From contig JADLCY010000013.1 in assembly GCA_020846935.1 (NCBI GenBank), positions 62,001 through 126,000 of the forward strand: 64,000 bases of DNA, written 5' to 3'. This stretch comes from Gemmatimonadaceae bacterium. GTDB lineage: Bacteria > Gemmatimonadota > Gemmatimonadetes > Gemmatimonadales > Gemmatimonadaceae. Numbering within the stretch: the first letter of the stretch is position 1; each line of letters opens with the position of its first letter. The position numbers were made by a program, and so were the translations under genes. The notes beneath the pieces were generated by a model, which saw nothing but the letters and a program-made list of their open reading frames with translations, was not told the DNA's origin and made no database searches. Of the stretch, positions 29,405 through 38,016 are shown one piece after another.

Positions 29405-30168
29405 GCGCGCACCATCGCGACGAGGGCGATCAGGGTCAGGATGCCTAACGACCACTTCCACAACTCGTACCGCCCCTTCAACCGGGACAGGCCCAACCCG
29501 ATTGCCCCAACCGCGGCGAGCAGCCCGGCGAGCTGTGCCTGGGTCGGCGCTTCGCCGATCCCTCGCGAGATCGCCAGGGGAATGGCCACGCCGGCGAGGG
29601 CCGCTCCGGCCCGACTCACCCACTGCGCCCCCGAGCGCAGCACCGGCACCGCGAGGGCCCGGGCCACCTGCATCCCCAGGGCATACCCCTGCCGCAGCCC
29701 CCATATCCGTAACGCCAGGTGCCCCACGTTGTATGCGACGAGGAACGTCAGGACCACGGCCCCCGCTCCACCACCGAGTCCAAATGCGAGCAACCCCAGC
29801 AACACGCTGAAGGGAAGCCAGGCCGCCCACACCAACCGGTCGCCCGCCGCACCGAGCGGACCGCACAGCGCCGTGCGGAACCGCACGATCCTGGTCGGAT
29901 CTTCCTGGTCGAGTTCCACTCGCGCCAGCGCGCCGACCGCGACGGATGCGAGGTACGGATGGGTGTTGAAGTACTGGCTCTGTCGCGCGAGCGCGGACTT
30001 GTAAGCTTCGCCCCCAACGCCCCCGGGCAACAGGCGGAGCGCGGGTTCCACCGAAAACCCGATGCCGTTTCCCACCAGCGTTTCGTAGTTCCAGGCCGAC
30101 TGGATTGCCAGCAATCGAAGAAAGATTGCCAGTCGCGTTCCGACAGGAAGGACCGGGGCGGCGGACAT
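29401..30168 (-). CDS. Mannose-family PTS component EIID
   Basis: The membrane IID subunit of the mannose/sorbose PTS family, 255 residues. RLLAIQSAWNYETLVGNGIGF near the start is the family hallmark (QSAWNYE), followed by FNTHPYLA and GPLGAAGDRLVW, with three to four hydrophobic segments in the C-terminal half. It overlaps EIIC by one base (TGATG). The sugar cannot be inferred, and the set may be mainly regulatory. Confidence 0.9.
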   Translation of the reverse strand: MSAAPVLPVGTRLAIFLRLLAIQSAWNYETLVGNGIGFSVEPALRLLPGGVGGEAYKSALARQSQYFNTHPYLASVAVGALARVELDQEDPTRIVRFRTALCGPLGAAGDRLVWAAWLPFSVLLGLLAFGLGGGAGAVVLTFLVAYNVGHLALRIWGLRQGYALGMQVARALAVPVLRSGAQWVSRAGAALAGVAIPLAISRGIGEAPTQAQLAGLLAAVGAIGLGLSRLKGRYELWKWSLGILTLIALVAMVRA

Positions 30169-30851
30169 CAGCGCAACACCAGGACGAGGAGCCCGAGCCC
30201 GAGTCCGAGCAGGAAGTACCATCCGGTGCGTGGCGTCGCGTGAAAGACCTTGTAGACGGCACCCACCGCCGCGACGCCAGCCAGCGAGATCAGGAGCAAC
30301 CGCGTCGCGCCCAGGCCGATGCCCCACGTCTCCAGCGAGCGCGCATACAACGGCGCGAACACCAGGAGCCCGACCACGGTCATCACCGCGCCACGCAGCA
30401 GGTCGGCCGAAATGCCGTAGAGCTGCAAGCCAATCACATCACGACGCGATCCGGCGTTCACGAACGCCTGCCGCTGGTGGGCCCATCGCGCGTTGAGTCG
30501 ACGGAGTTGCACCATCGACCAGCCGCCTAACCAGGCCATCAGGACGGTGGCCACGACCGCGGTGAGCATGGACCCGGCCGTGAACTGCGGCGACGTCGCC
30601 ACGAGGGCGCCGCCCACGGCGGAAGACGAGCCCCATTCAGGGTAGCGCGCCGCACCGACGGGCAATGTCTCCAGCGCAAAGGCCTCGACGAGCGCGCCGA
30701 GGAGCAGGCCCGCGGGTGCCGCCCCGAGCAAGCCCGCGGTCACGGTGCACGCAACTATCGGCCTCGAGTACATGGCCTGCGGAAAGCTCACCGTGTCCAG
30801 CCCGAGTACGGCACCAAGCAGGGCGATGATGGCCATGTCGGCGAAGGTCAT
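30168..30851 (-). CDS. Mannose-family PTS component EIIC
   Basis: The membrane IIC subunit, 227 residues with about six to seven helices, slightly shorter than ManY-type proteins (about 265). The N-terminal ALLGAVLGLDTVSFPQAMYSRPIV and PVGAARYPEWG blocks fit the family. It overlaps both neighbours. A shortened IIC, together with HprK, is compatible with a signalling role, but that is inference. Confidence 0.85.
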   Translation of the reverse strand: MTFADMAIIALLGAVLGLDTVSFPQAMYSRPIVACTVTAGLLGAAPAGLLLGALVEAFALETLPVGAARYPEWGSSSAVGGALVATSPQFTAGSMLTAVVATVLMAWLGGWSMVQLRRLNARWAHQRQAFVNAGSRRDVIGLQLYGISADLLRGAVMTVVGLLVFAPLYARSLETWGIGLGATRLLLISLAGVAAVGAVYKVFHATPRTGWYFLLGLGLGLLVLVLR

Positions 30852-31339
30852 CGGTTGCCCTCGCCCGCGAGCACCTCAGCCAACGGCAACGGTCGCGCGG
30901 CGGGCACATCCTGTGCGGACACGCGCGTCCCGCGAGCCACCAGCGACAGGAGCACCTGCTCCTCGTCTTTCGAGAGGAACAAGTAGCGGAGGCGCTGTGT
31001 GCGCCCGGGCTTATGATGCACGCCGCCCAGGTTGATCGCACTGATGCCGCCCGATTCGAGCACGAGCCGACGCATGGTGTCGATGTCGCCCGTGAGCAGG
31101 ATGCCGACTCGCGGATCGGCCTGGAACGCGGCCAGCCGGATGACCGCGCTCGCGACCGACTCGAAGTAGACCTCCATTTCGGGAGGAACACCCATGCGAT
31201 ACAGCTCCTGCTCCCACTCGCTGCCGGCGACCTCGTCATCCACGAGCACGAGGAACTGCACGTCGAGCGGCTGGCCCCACCCCACGACGACCTGTCCGTG
31301 GATGAGTCGGTCATCGATGCGGTAGAGCTCAAGACCCAC
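30848..31339 (-). CDS. Mannose-family PTS component EIIB
   Basis: The cytoplasmic IIB subunit, 163 residues, with the phosphorylated His14 in the signature YRIDDRLIHGQVVVGW. The GTG start at 31339 lies inside the end of the EIIA gene, an 11-base overlap. The frame continues further upstream, but that sequence is Arg-rich and lies over EIIA. Confidence 0.92.
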   Translation of the reverse strand: MGLELYRIDDRLIHGQVVVGWGQPLDVQFLVLVDDEVAGSEWEQELYRMGVPPEMEVYFESVASAVIRLAAFQADPRVGILLTGDIDTMRRLVLESGGISAINLGGVHHKPGRTQRLRYLFLSKDEEQVLLSLVARGTRVSAQDVPAARPLPLAEVLAGEGNR

Positions 31340-31724
31340 GGGACACCCCCGCACCAAGGATCGCGATGGCGGCTCGCCCCTTCTCCGCCGCCTGGCGCGC
31401 CGCGACGGCGTCATCGGCATCGTCGAAGATGAAGTCGAGGAGCGTCGCGAGGTTCACCCCAACGACAACGAGCAGGTCGGCGCGCTCTCGCTGCAGACGG
31501 CGCGCGGCCATGGTGCAACTGCCTGCGGGAAGATCGGTGAAGACGACCCGAGCCCCTGTCTCGTCGAGGATGCGGGCCATCGCCGCCGCCACGTCCGCCG
31601 CGCTGAGGCCGCGGTTGCTCAGCGACACAAATACGTCGTCGCGACCGGTGATCTGGACCGCGGCCGACACGAGGCCGGTCGCAAAATCGCCATGCCCCGC
31701 AATGAGGGCGCGCACGCTACTCAT
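31329..31724 (-). CDS. Mannose-family PTS component EIIA
   Basis: The IIA subunit of about 131 residues, with the phosphorylatable His11 in IAGHGDFATG and the conserved DLPAGSC segment in the middle. It is encoded separately from IIB rather than fused as in ManX. Two adjacent ATG codons (31727 and 31724) follow GGAGG very closely, and I list the second. It overlaps the hprK stop by about eight bases. Confidence 0.9.
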   Translation of the reverse strand: MSSVRALIAGHGDFATGLVSAAVQITGRDDVFVSLSNRGLSAADVAAAMARILDETGARVVFTDLPAGSCTMAARRLQRERADLLVVVGVNLATLLDFIFDDADDAVAARQAAEKGRAAIAILGAGVSRGS

Positions 31725-32688
31725 CATCCTCCACAAGGTACCGACGGACGTCGGCTGCCTGTCGCATGTGGCCGAGCAGCCGCTGGTTGAACGCCTCGGC
31801 GGGATCGATGCCACTGTAGCGCAGCAGGTGATTCATCGCGATGACCTCGCTGATCACCGTGATGTTCTTGCCGGGATTCAGGAAGACGGTGATCAGCGGC
31901 AGTTCGACGCCAAGGATCGTGGTGACCTCGCCGTCGAGTCCGGTGCGATCGGCGGCGATGTTCTCCGACCATTCCTTGAGCTGCACCACGACCTCGATGC
32001 GCTTCTGCTGGCGCACGGCGCGAATGCCGAAGACAGCCGGGATGTCGATCAAGCCGACGCCGCGGATCTCCATGAAGTGGCGCTGCAGCTCGTGGCCGCG
32101 CCCGATGAGCACGTCGTTGCCGCGCCGCGAGACAATCACCACGTCGTCCGCCACGAGTCGATGCCCACGCTCCACCAGGTCGAGCACACACTCGGACTTG
32201 CCGATCCCGCTCGCGCCGGTGAACAGCAGCCCGACGCCGAAGACGTCGGCGAGTGAACCGTGCAGGGTGGTGGAAGGCGCGAACATGAGTTCGAGCACGG
32301 GCTTGACGTGCCGGTAGAACTCATTCGTCTTGAGTGACGTGCGGAACACGGGCACGCCGGCGCCAACGGCCAGGTCGAGCAGCGGAGGCGCCGGATCCAT
32401 GCCCTTCGTGATGAACACGCATGGAAGCGGGAACGAGAAGAACAGGCCCAGGTTCCTGCGCCGCTCCTCATCGGTGAGCGACGCGAGGTACGTCATCTCG
32501 GTCTCCCCGATCACCTGGGAACGCTCGGACATGAAGCGCCCGACGAATCCGGCGAGCGCGAGCCCGGGGCTGGAGATGTCCGAGTTGCCGATTTCGCGGT
32601 CGTGCCCATAGTCCCCGGCCAGCTGTTCGAGCTGCAGGGTGCCGTGGAGACGTTCCAGCAACTTGCCGACGGTGTGTGTCTGGGTCAC
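31717..32688 (-). CDS. hprK: HPr kinase/phosphorylase
   Basis: HprK phosphorylates or dephosphorylates HPr at Ser46, linking metabolite state to PTS and gene control. 323 residues: an N-terminal MurF-like domain, then Walker A GASGIGKS at 158-165 and the HprK signature EIRGVGLIDIPAVFG near 210. The C-terminal helices are complete. The start is GTG, overlapping the raiA stop (GTGA). It directly precedes EIIA, as in other regulatory PTS clusters. Confidence 0.95.
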   Translation of the reverse strand: MTQTHTVGKLLERLHGTLQLEQLAGDYGHDREIGNSDISSPGLALAGFVGRFMSERSQVIGETEMTYLASLTDEERRRNLGLFFSFPLPCVFITKGMDPAPPLLDLAVGAGVPVFRTSLKTNEFYRHVKPVLELMFAPSTTLHGSLADVFGVGLLFTGASGIGKSECVLDLVERGHRLVADDVVIVSRRGNDVLIGRGHELQRHFMEIRGVGLIDIPAVFGIRAVRQQKRIEVVVQLKEWSENIAADRTGLDGEVTTILGVELPLITVFLNPGKNITVISEVIAMNHLLRYSGIDPAEAFNQRLLGHMRQAADVRRYLVEDDE

Positions 32689-32996
32689 GCGCGCCCTGCC
32701 CGTGCCGTGCGTTCCCTGGCGGTGCGTCGCGCGCTCGTGACCTGTCGCGAGAGATGGGCCCCCGCGATGGCCAGCGCCGGTCCGTAATACCGGCCGTAGC
32801 CCTCCGCGACCATGACCTTGTGACGCGGAGCGCGGAGCACCAGTTCGACGCGGCAGCGCGTGCCCTCGCGTTCGAAGCGGATGTTCGCCGCGGCGGGACG
32901 GCCGAGACGCGCGGCGACCTTGGTCACCAACGCCTCGGCGCGGCCGCGCAGTCGATCTGAAATGACAGCGTTATGCGCCTGCCAGACGATTTCCAT
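32685..32996 (-). CDS. raiA: Short ribosome hibernation factor, HPF/RaiA family
   Basis: A 103-residue protein of the HPF/YfiA family, which binds the 30S decoding centre in stationary phase. The pattern MEIVWQAHNAVISDRLRGRAEALVTKV and the later RVELVLRAPRHKVMVAEG fit the beta-alpha-beta-beta-beta-alpha fold. The Arg-rich tail (SARRTARERTARAG) is typical of the short form. Its place between a glycosyltransferase and hprK with overlaps on both sides ties it to the PTS string. Confidence 0.82.
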   Translation of the reverse strand: MEIVWQAHNAVISDRLRGRAEALVTKVAARLGRPAAANIRFEREGTRCRVELVLRAPRHKVMVAEGYGRYYGPALAIAGAHLSRQVTSARRTARERTARAGRA

Positions 32997-34104
32997 GGAA
33001 TGCCCCCTCGGCAAGGATGGCGCGCAGATGGGCTTCGGTCTCGTCCGCGCTGCGTTCCCACGTGAAGGTTGCCGCAAACTCGCGACCCGCGCGACCCATC
33101 CGCGCGACCAGATCCGCGTCGCCGGCGATCCGGCGCATCGCGGCGGCGAGGGCATCGACGTCGCCGTGCGGCACGAGAAACCCCGTCTCCCCATCCCGCA
33201 CGGATTCACGGATTCCGGGCGAGTCGGAGGCAACGACCGGCGTTCCGCTGGCGGCAGCTTCGAGATTGGTGATCCCCCACCCTTCCTTGGGCGAGGTAAA
33301 GGCCAACGCCCACGAGCGACGCAGCAACGAAACTTTCTCCGGCTCGCTGATTCGCCCAAGAAACCGCACCCGATCGCCAAGGTCAAGCGAACGCGCCAGG
33401 GCCTCGAGCGCCCCGCGATGATCGCCCGCCCCGGCGATCTCCAGCCGAGCCTCGGGGTGGTCGAGCCGGGCAAAGGCCCGAAGGATAAGGTCCACGCCCT
33501 TGTAGCGCTTGAGGCGCCCCAGATACGCAAAGACCGGCTGCGCGGCACGCGCCGCGGGCGCAGGCGTATACGCCGCACTGTCGATCCCGCAATAGATCAC
33601 CGTGATCAGATCGCGCCGAATGCCGCGCGCGGCGAGATCGTCGGCGGTGCTGCGACTGATCACCTGGAAGGGCACGCCACGATACACCGCGGGGATTGGT
33701 CGCTCCATGGCCCACACCATGGCGGCAACGGGCGCCGGCACCTCCTGGAACGCGGTACCTCCGAAGAGGTGCGGCACGACACCGACGACGGGCGTGTCGG
33801 ACCAGCGTGGCGTGAACAGCGGCACCTTGTTGATGTCTTCGACCACGAGATCCCACGCGTGCGACCGTTCGAGTGCATGAAAGGCACGCGCCGCGAGAAA
33901 CGGAAACGTGTAGCGCGTGCCCACGCGATGGACGCGCATGCCGTCGAGCGTCGCCGTTGGCGGGCATCCCTTCCAGCCGCTGCACAGGAGCGTGACCTCG
34001 TGCCCGCGCGCGGCGAGACGACCAAAGATCTCGTGCAGGTGGATCTCGGCGCCGCCGGCCTGCGGGTTCTCGCGGTCCTGCCAGTTCACGACCAGCAGCC
34101 GCAC
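32971..34104 (-). CDS. Glycosyltransferase family 4
   Basis: A GT-B glycosyltransferase of 377 residues, probably GT4, cytoplasmic or membrane-associated. The N-terminal GGAEIHLHEIFGRLAARGHEVTL acceptor domain and the C-terminal sugar-nucleotide motif EGWGITNLEAAASGTPVVASDSPGI (with the E-x7-E arrangement) are clear. Donor and acceptor are unknown. There are no other cell-envelope sugar genes beside it. It starts with GTG three bases after nusB and runs 26 bases into raiA. Confidence 0.88.
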   Translation of the reverse strand: MRLLVVNWQDRENPQAGGAEIHLHEIFGRLAARGHEVTLLCSGWKGCPPTATLDGMRVHRVGTRYTFPFLAARAFHALERSHAWDLVVEDINKVPLFTPRWSDTPVVGVVPHLFGGTAFQEVPAPVAAMVWAMERPIPAVYRGVPFQVISRSTADDLAARGIRRDLITVIYCGIDSAAYTPAPAARAAQPVFAYLGRLKRYKGVDLILRAFARLDHPEARLEIAGAGDHRGALEALARSLDLGDRVRFLGRISEPEKVSLLRRSWALAFTSPKEGWGITNLEAAASGTPVVASDSPGIRESVRDGETGFLVPHGDVDALAAAMRRIAGDADLVARMGRAGREFAATFTWERSADETEAHLRAILAEGAFHGNRLAGA

Positions 34105-34107
34105 GGC

Positions 34108-34578
34108 CTAGAGTCTCCCGAGGTGCCGTCCGAGCGCGTCGAGCACGCCATTCACGAACCGCGCGCTCGCGTCCGAGCCGAAACGCTCGGCCAGCACGAC
34201 CATCTCCTGGATGATCACGCGCGGTGGCGTGGCTTCGCGCGCAGCGTCGGCGGGCGCGAGCAGTTCCGCAGCCCCGAGGCGCAGCACGGCACGCTCGATG
34301 GCCCCGATGCGTTCCGGGCGCCAGTTGTGGGCGTGCTCGGCGATGAGCCGGTCGGCGTCGCTCAGGTGCTGCGTCACCAGGCGCTGTAGCGGGGCGACGA
34401 CGTCGCGTTCGTCGATGCCTAACGCGAGATCGTCCCACAGCCGCGTGGCGACGTCGTCGAATGCCGCCCGGTCGCGCACGGCATCCCAGGCGTAGAGCGC
34501 CTGCACCACCCGGGCCCGGGCGCGACGGCGCGCGCGTCGCCAGTTGCGCTGCTCGCGACTACCCTTCGTCTGTCGCAT
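34108..34578 (-). CDS. nusB: Transcription antitermination protein NusB
   Basis: NusB, partner of NusE in rRNA antitermination, 156 residues. The all-helical sequence contains RARARVVQALYAWD near the start, IGAIERAVLRLGAAELL in the middle and VIIQEMVVLAERFGSDASARFVNGVLD at the end, as in the family. It overlaps ribH by 20 bases, the common ribH-nusB order. A TTA GGC codon pair carries a GCCTAACG copy. Confidence 0.94.
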   Translation of the reverse strand: MRQTKGSREQRNWRRARRRARARVVQALYAWDAVRDRAAFDDVATRLWDDLALGIDERDVVAPLQRLVTQHLSDADRLIAEHAHNWRPERIGAIERAVLRLGAAELLAPADAAREATPPRVIIQEMVVLAERFGSDASARFVNGVLDALGRHLGRL

Positions 34579-35038
34579 CCAACCGCGCGAAGAGGTCGGC
34601 CATCTCGAGCGCGGCGAGCGCCGCGTCCCACCCCTTGTTCCCGTGGCTGCCGCCGGCGCGCGCCTCCGCCTGCTCCATCGTGTCGCAGGTCAGCACGCCA
34701 AATCCGACCGGCAAGTCGTACTCCGCCGACGCCTGTCCAAGCCCCCGCGCCGCTTCACCGGCGACATAGTCGAAGTGCGGCGTGTCGCCCCGAATGACGG
34801 CACCGAGTGCCACCACCGCGTCGTACCGATCCGCGCCGAGCAGACGCCGCGCGGCGGCGGGCAACTCCCACGCGCCCGGAACCCACACGACGTCCACGTC
34901 GCCAAACGCCACACCGTGACGCGTGCAGGCGTCCACGGCCCCCTCCATCAGGCGGCGGGTGATCGTCTCGTTGAACCGTGAGACCACGATCCCGATGCGT
35001 CGGCCACTGCCGTCGGGCGTCCCGGAGAATTCGGCCAT
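34559..35038 (-). CDS. ribH: 6,7-dimethyl-8-ribityllumazine synthase
   Basis: Lumazine synthase, the penultimate riboflavin enzyme. From the ATG at 35038 the product is 159 residues, the family size, starting just ahead of RIGIVVSRFNETI. The VPGAWELP and GAVIRGDTPHFDYV motifs and the C-terminal GGSHGNKGWDAALAALEM block are intact. A GTG at 35101, three bases after the ribBA stop, would add 21 residues and is possible from operon spacing. Confidence 0.93.
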   Translation of the reverse strand: MAEFSGTPDGSGRRIGIVVSRFNETITRRLMEGAVDACTRHGVAFGDVDVVWVPGAWELPAAARRLLGADRYDAVVALGAVIRGDTPHFDYVAGEAARGLGQASAEYDLPVGFGVLTCDTMEQAEARAGGSHGNKGWDAALAALEMADLFARLDATDEG

Positions 35039-35103
35039 GCCGTCGGAGGTCGCTGGAGGAATGACAGGGAGGGTGCGCGAGTTGGCGCGAAGGTCCGCCA
35101 CGT

Positions 35104-36315
35104 TCAGTGGCTCAGCAGGTGTCCAAGCTTGGTCCGCTTGGCCTCGAGGTAGCCCGCATTCTCCTCGGTCGTCGGCGCTGCGATCCGCACACGATCAACG
35201 ATCTCGAGGCCATAGCCTCGGAGGCCGACCAGTTTCATCGGGTTGTTTGTCAGCACGCGCATCGATCGCACACCCAGGTCGAGCAGGATCTGCGCCCCGA
35301 TCCCGTAGGTACGGAGATCGGCCTTGAAGCCGAGCTTCTCGTTGGCCTCGACGGTGTCGTGCCCGGCGTCCTGCAGTTCGTACGCCTTGAGCTTGTTGAT
35401 CAATCCGATCCCGCGTCCTTCCTGGTCCAGGTACACGACGACGCCGCGGCCCTCGCGCGCAATCATCTCCATCGCGGTGTGCAGCTGCCACCCGCAGTCG
35501 CAGCGCTGTGAATGAAACACGTCACCGGTCAGGCAGCGGGAGTGCATGCGCACGAGAACATCGGCGCCGTCACCGAGGTCGCCGTACACGATCGCGACGT
35601 GCTCGCGATCGTCGACGTCGTTGCGATAGCCGACGATGCGCCATCCCTCGCCCCCAAGGTCGGACGGCAGCCGTGCTTCGGCCTCCCGATGTACCAGTCG
35701 CTCGTGCTGCAGCCGGTAGGCCACCAGATCGGCCACCGTGATGAACGTGTGCCCGTTGGCGATCGCGTACTGCTCGAGTTCGTCGCGCCGCATGGTCTGC
35801 CCGTCGTCGCCGAGGATCTCGCACAGCACGCCGGCCGGTGCGAGCCCGGCCAGCCGGCACAGATCGAGCGCCGCCTCCGTGTGGCCCACGCGCTGGAGCA
35901 CGCCTCCCTCACGCGCCTTGAGTGGGTGGACGTGGCCCGGCCGACGCAGGTCACCGGGCCCGCGGGACGGATCGGCGAGCAGCTGAATGGTGCGGGCGCG
36001 GTCGGACGCGCTGATGCCGGTGGTGACCCCGAATTCGGCAGCCCCGTCGACGCTGACGGTGAACGCCGTTTTCATCGCTTCGGTGTTGAGGTCGCCCCCC
36101 TGCATGGGAAGCTCGAGGCGCGCGATGCGCTCCGCCGGCAGCGAGACGCAGATCATGCCCTTGGCCCGCAACATCACGTTGACCATGGCGGGCGTGATGA
36201 GCTGGGCGGCGCAGATCAGGTCGCCCTCGTTTTCGCGGTCCTCGTCGTCGGCCACGACCACGAACCGGCCGTTACGAATGTCCTCGATGGCCTGGGCGAC
36301 GGTTCCGAATGGCAT
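35104..36315 (-). CDS. ribBA: Bifunctional DHBP synthase / GTP cyclohydrolase II
   Basis: A 403-residue fusion supplying both riboflavin precursors. The N-terminal 200 residues are RibB (VVADDEDRENEGDL, then RPGHVHPL). The C-terminal half is RibA with the zinc cysteines in HSRCLTGDVFHSQRCDCGW and the GTP motif DQEGRGIGL. Both halves look catalytically complete. The ATG is preceded by AGGA at six bases. The open frame runs further upstream through ribE but is not homologous there. Confidence 0.95.
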   Translation of the reverse strand: MPFGTVAQAIEDIRNGRFVVVADDEDRENEGDLICAAQLITPAMVNVMLRAKGMICVSLPAERIARLELPMQGGDLNTEAMKTAFTVSVDGAAEFGVTTGISASDRARTIQLLADPSRGPGDLRRPGHVHPLKAREGGVLQRVGHTEAALDLCRLAGLAPAGVLCEILGDDGQTMRRDELEQYAIANGHTFITVADLVAYRLQHERLVHREAEARLPSDLGGEGWRIVGYRNDVDDREHVAIVYGDLGDGADVLVRMHSRCLTGDVFHSQRCDCGWQLHTAMEMIAREGRGVVVYLDQEGRGIGLINKLKAYELQDAGHDTVEANEKLGFKADLRTYGIGAQILLDLGVRSMRVLTNNPMKLVGLRGYGLEIVDRVRIAAPTTEENAGYLEAKRTKLGHLLSH

Positions 36316-36323
36316 GCCGAATC

Positions 36324-36920
36324 CTAATCGCCCGGCGGGCGCTGCAGGAGGCGACGGACATACTTCCCGAGGACGTCGGCCTCGAGGTGCACGCGGTCCC
36401 CTGGCCGGCGCTCGCCGAGCGTCGTGTGGCGGCGGGTATGCTCGATGATCGAGACCTGCAGGACGCGGGGTGCCGGAAGGGCGTTGACCGTTAGGCTCAC
36501 CCCATCCACCGTCACCGAGCCGTGCGGCACCAGCAGTTCGTCGACGTCGGTCGGTACGCGAATGTCGATCAGCAGCGCGTCTCCCTGCACCACCACCGCG
36601 GTGACCTCGCCAACCCCGTCGACGTGGCCCAGGACGAGGTGGCCGCCCAGGCGGTCGCCCACCGAGAGCGCGCGCTCGAGGTTGACCCGTGTGCCGACCC
36701 GCCACCCGTCGATCGCCGTGCGACCCCGGGTCGTGTCCACGGCCGCCACGCGGAACCACCCGGCGCCATGGTCCAGCACCGTGAGGCACGCGCCGCTGCA
36801 GGCAATGCTCTCGCCCATCGCCAGGTCGGCGTAGCGCGTCCGGATCACCAACTCGCGGCCCACCGCCGACGTGCGAACCTCGGTCACCTCGCCGACGTCG
36901 TCCACCAGACCAGTGAACAC
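36324..36920 (-). CDS. ribE: Riboflavin synthase alpha chain
   Basis: Trimeric riboflavin synthase of 198 residues with the two lumazine-binding barrel repeats. The first begins MFTGLVDDVGEV and contains the SIACSGACLTV motif. The second begins after GGHLVLGHVDGVGEV and contains VDGVSLTVNAL. It starts with GTG immediately after the ribD stop and ends eight bases before ribBA. A CTA ACG codon pair carries a GCCTAACG copy in the opposite orientation to most others. Confidence 0.94.
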   Translation of the reverse strand: MFTGLVDDVGEVTEVRTSAVGRELVIRTRYADLAMGESIACSGACLTVLDHGAGWFRVAAVDTTRGRTAIDGWRVGTRVNLERALSVGDRLGGHLVLGHVDGVGEVTAVVVQGDALLIDIRVPTDVDELLVPHGSVTVDGVSLTVNALPAPRVLQVSIIEHTRRHTTLGERRPGDRVHLEADVLGKYVRRLLQRPPGD

Positions 36921-38012
36921 CTACGACTCCCGCACGGCGTAGGTGGTGGCGATGTCGTCACCGAGCGGCTCACGCGACACAACGCGCAGGCGATGCGCCG
37001 CTTCAGCACGTACGGCCGGCATCGCGGCAAAGGCGTTGAGCGCACCGCGACCAAACACGATCGGCGCCTGCACCAGGACGAGCCGGTCGACGAGCCCCGC
37101 CTCCCAGAGTGACGCCGCGATCCCTGTTCCGCCCTCGACCAGCACCGAACGCATACCCATCGCGCGCAACTGTCGCATGCCGGACGCCAGGTCCGGCGCG
37201 AGTACCACCTCCACGCCATGGCTGCGCAACGCCGATTCGTATTCGGCATCCACCTGCTCGGCCAGCACGATGACCGGCCCCTGTTTGAGCGAGTTGGCGA
37301 GCGTGGATGTGAGCGAGAGGCGGCCTGTGCGCGAAAAGATCACGCGCGCCGGCGCCACCCGCGGCGCCGGGGCCTCGCGCACCGTGAGCAGCGGATCGTC
37401 GATGCGCACCGTGTTCATGCCGACGGCGACGGCGTCGTGGCCCGCACGGAGGTGGTGCGCGTAACGACGGGCCTGCGGGCCCGTCACGCGGCTCGTCGTG
37501 CGGGTGCCGTCGGCGATGGCCCCATCGAGCGTGATCGCCAGCTTGAGCGTGACCCAGGGCCGCTCCGAGTGCCAGCCATGCAGGAACGCGGCATTCAGTT
37601 CACGCGCGTCGGCCTCCAGCGTGCCGATGCTGGTCTCGATGCCCGCGGCGGCCAGCGCGGCGAGACCGCCCGCAGCCTCCGGGTTGGGATCGCGCATCGC
37701 CACCACCACGCGGGCGACGCCAGCGGCACGGATCGCGTCGACACACGGCGGCGTCTTGCCGTGATGCGCACAGGGCTCGAGCGTCACGTAGAGCGTCGCA
37801 CCACGCGCCGCCGGGCCGGCGGCGGCCAGCGCATTCACCTCGGCGTGCAGCCCCCCGAACCGCTCGTGCGCCCCTTCGCCGACGATCCTGCCGTCCTGCA
37901 CGAGCACAGCACCGACCATCGGATTGGGCGCGACCTGGCCCCAGCCCTGTCGCGCCAGATCCAGCGCGCGGCGCATGAATGGCGCATCCGTGTCGTGACT
38001 GGCGGCGTTCAC
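36921..38012 (-). CDS. ribD: Riboflavin deaminase/reductase
   Basis: Bifunctional RibD, 363 residues. The deaminase domain (1-145) has HAEVNALAAAG and the zinc site PCAHHGKTPPC. The reductase domain follows, with LKLAITLDGAIADG, GMNTVRIDDPLLTVRE and VEGGTGIAASLW. The GTG at 38012 gives the standard N-terminus (DAPFMRRALDLARQG). It lies four bases after the outer-membrane protein gene and abuts ribE. Confidence 0.94.
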   Translation of the reverse strand: MNAASHDTDAPFMRRALDLARQGWGQVAPNPMVGAVLVQDGRIVGEGAHERFGGLHAEVNALAAAGPAARGATLYVTLEPCAHHGKTPPCVDAIRAAGVARVVVAMRDPNPEAAGGLAALAAAGIETSIGTLEADARELNAAFLHGWHSERPWVTLKLAITLDGAIADGTRTTSRVTGPQARRYAHHLRAGHDAVAVGMNTVRIDDPLLTVREAPAPRVAPARVIFSRTGRLSLTSTLANSLKQGPVIVLAEQVDAEYESALRSHGVEVVLAPDLASGMRQLRAMGMRSVLVEGGTGIAASLWEAGLVDRLVLVQAPIVFGRGALNAFAAMPAVRAEAAHRLRVVSREPLGDDIATTYAVRES

Positions 38013-38016
38013 GACC

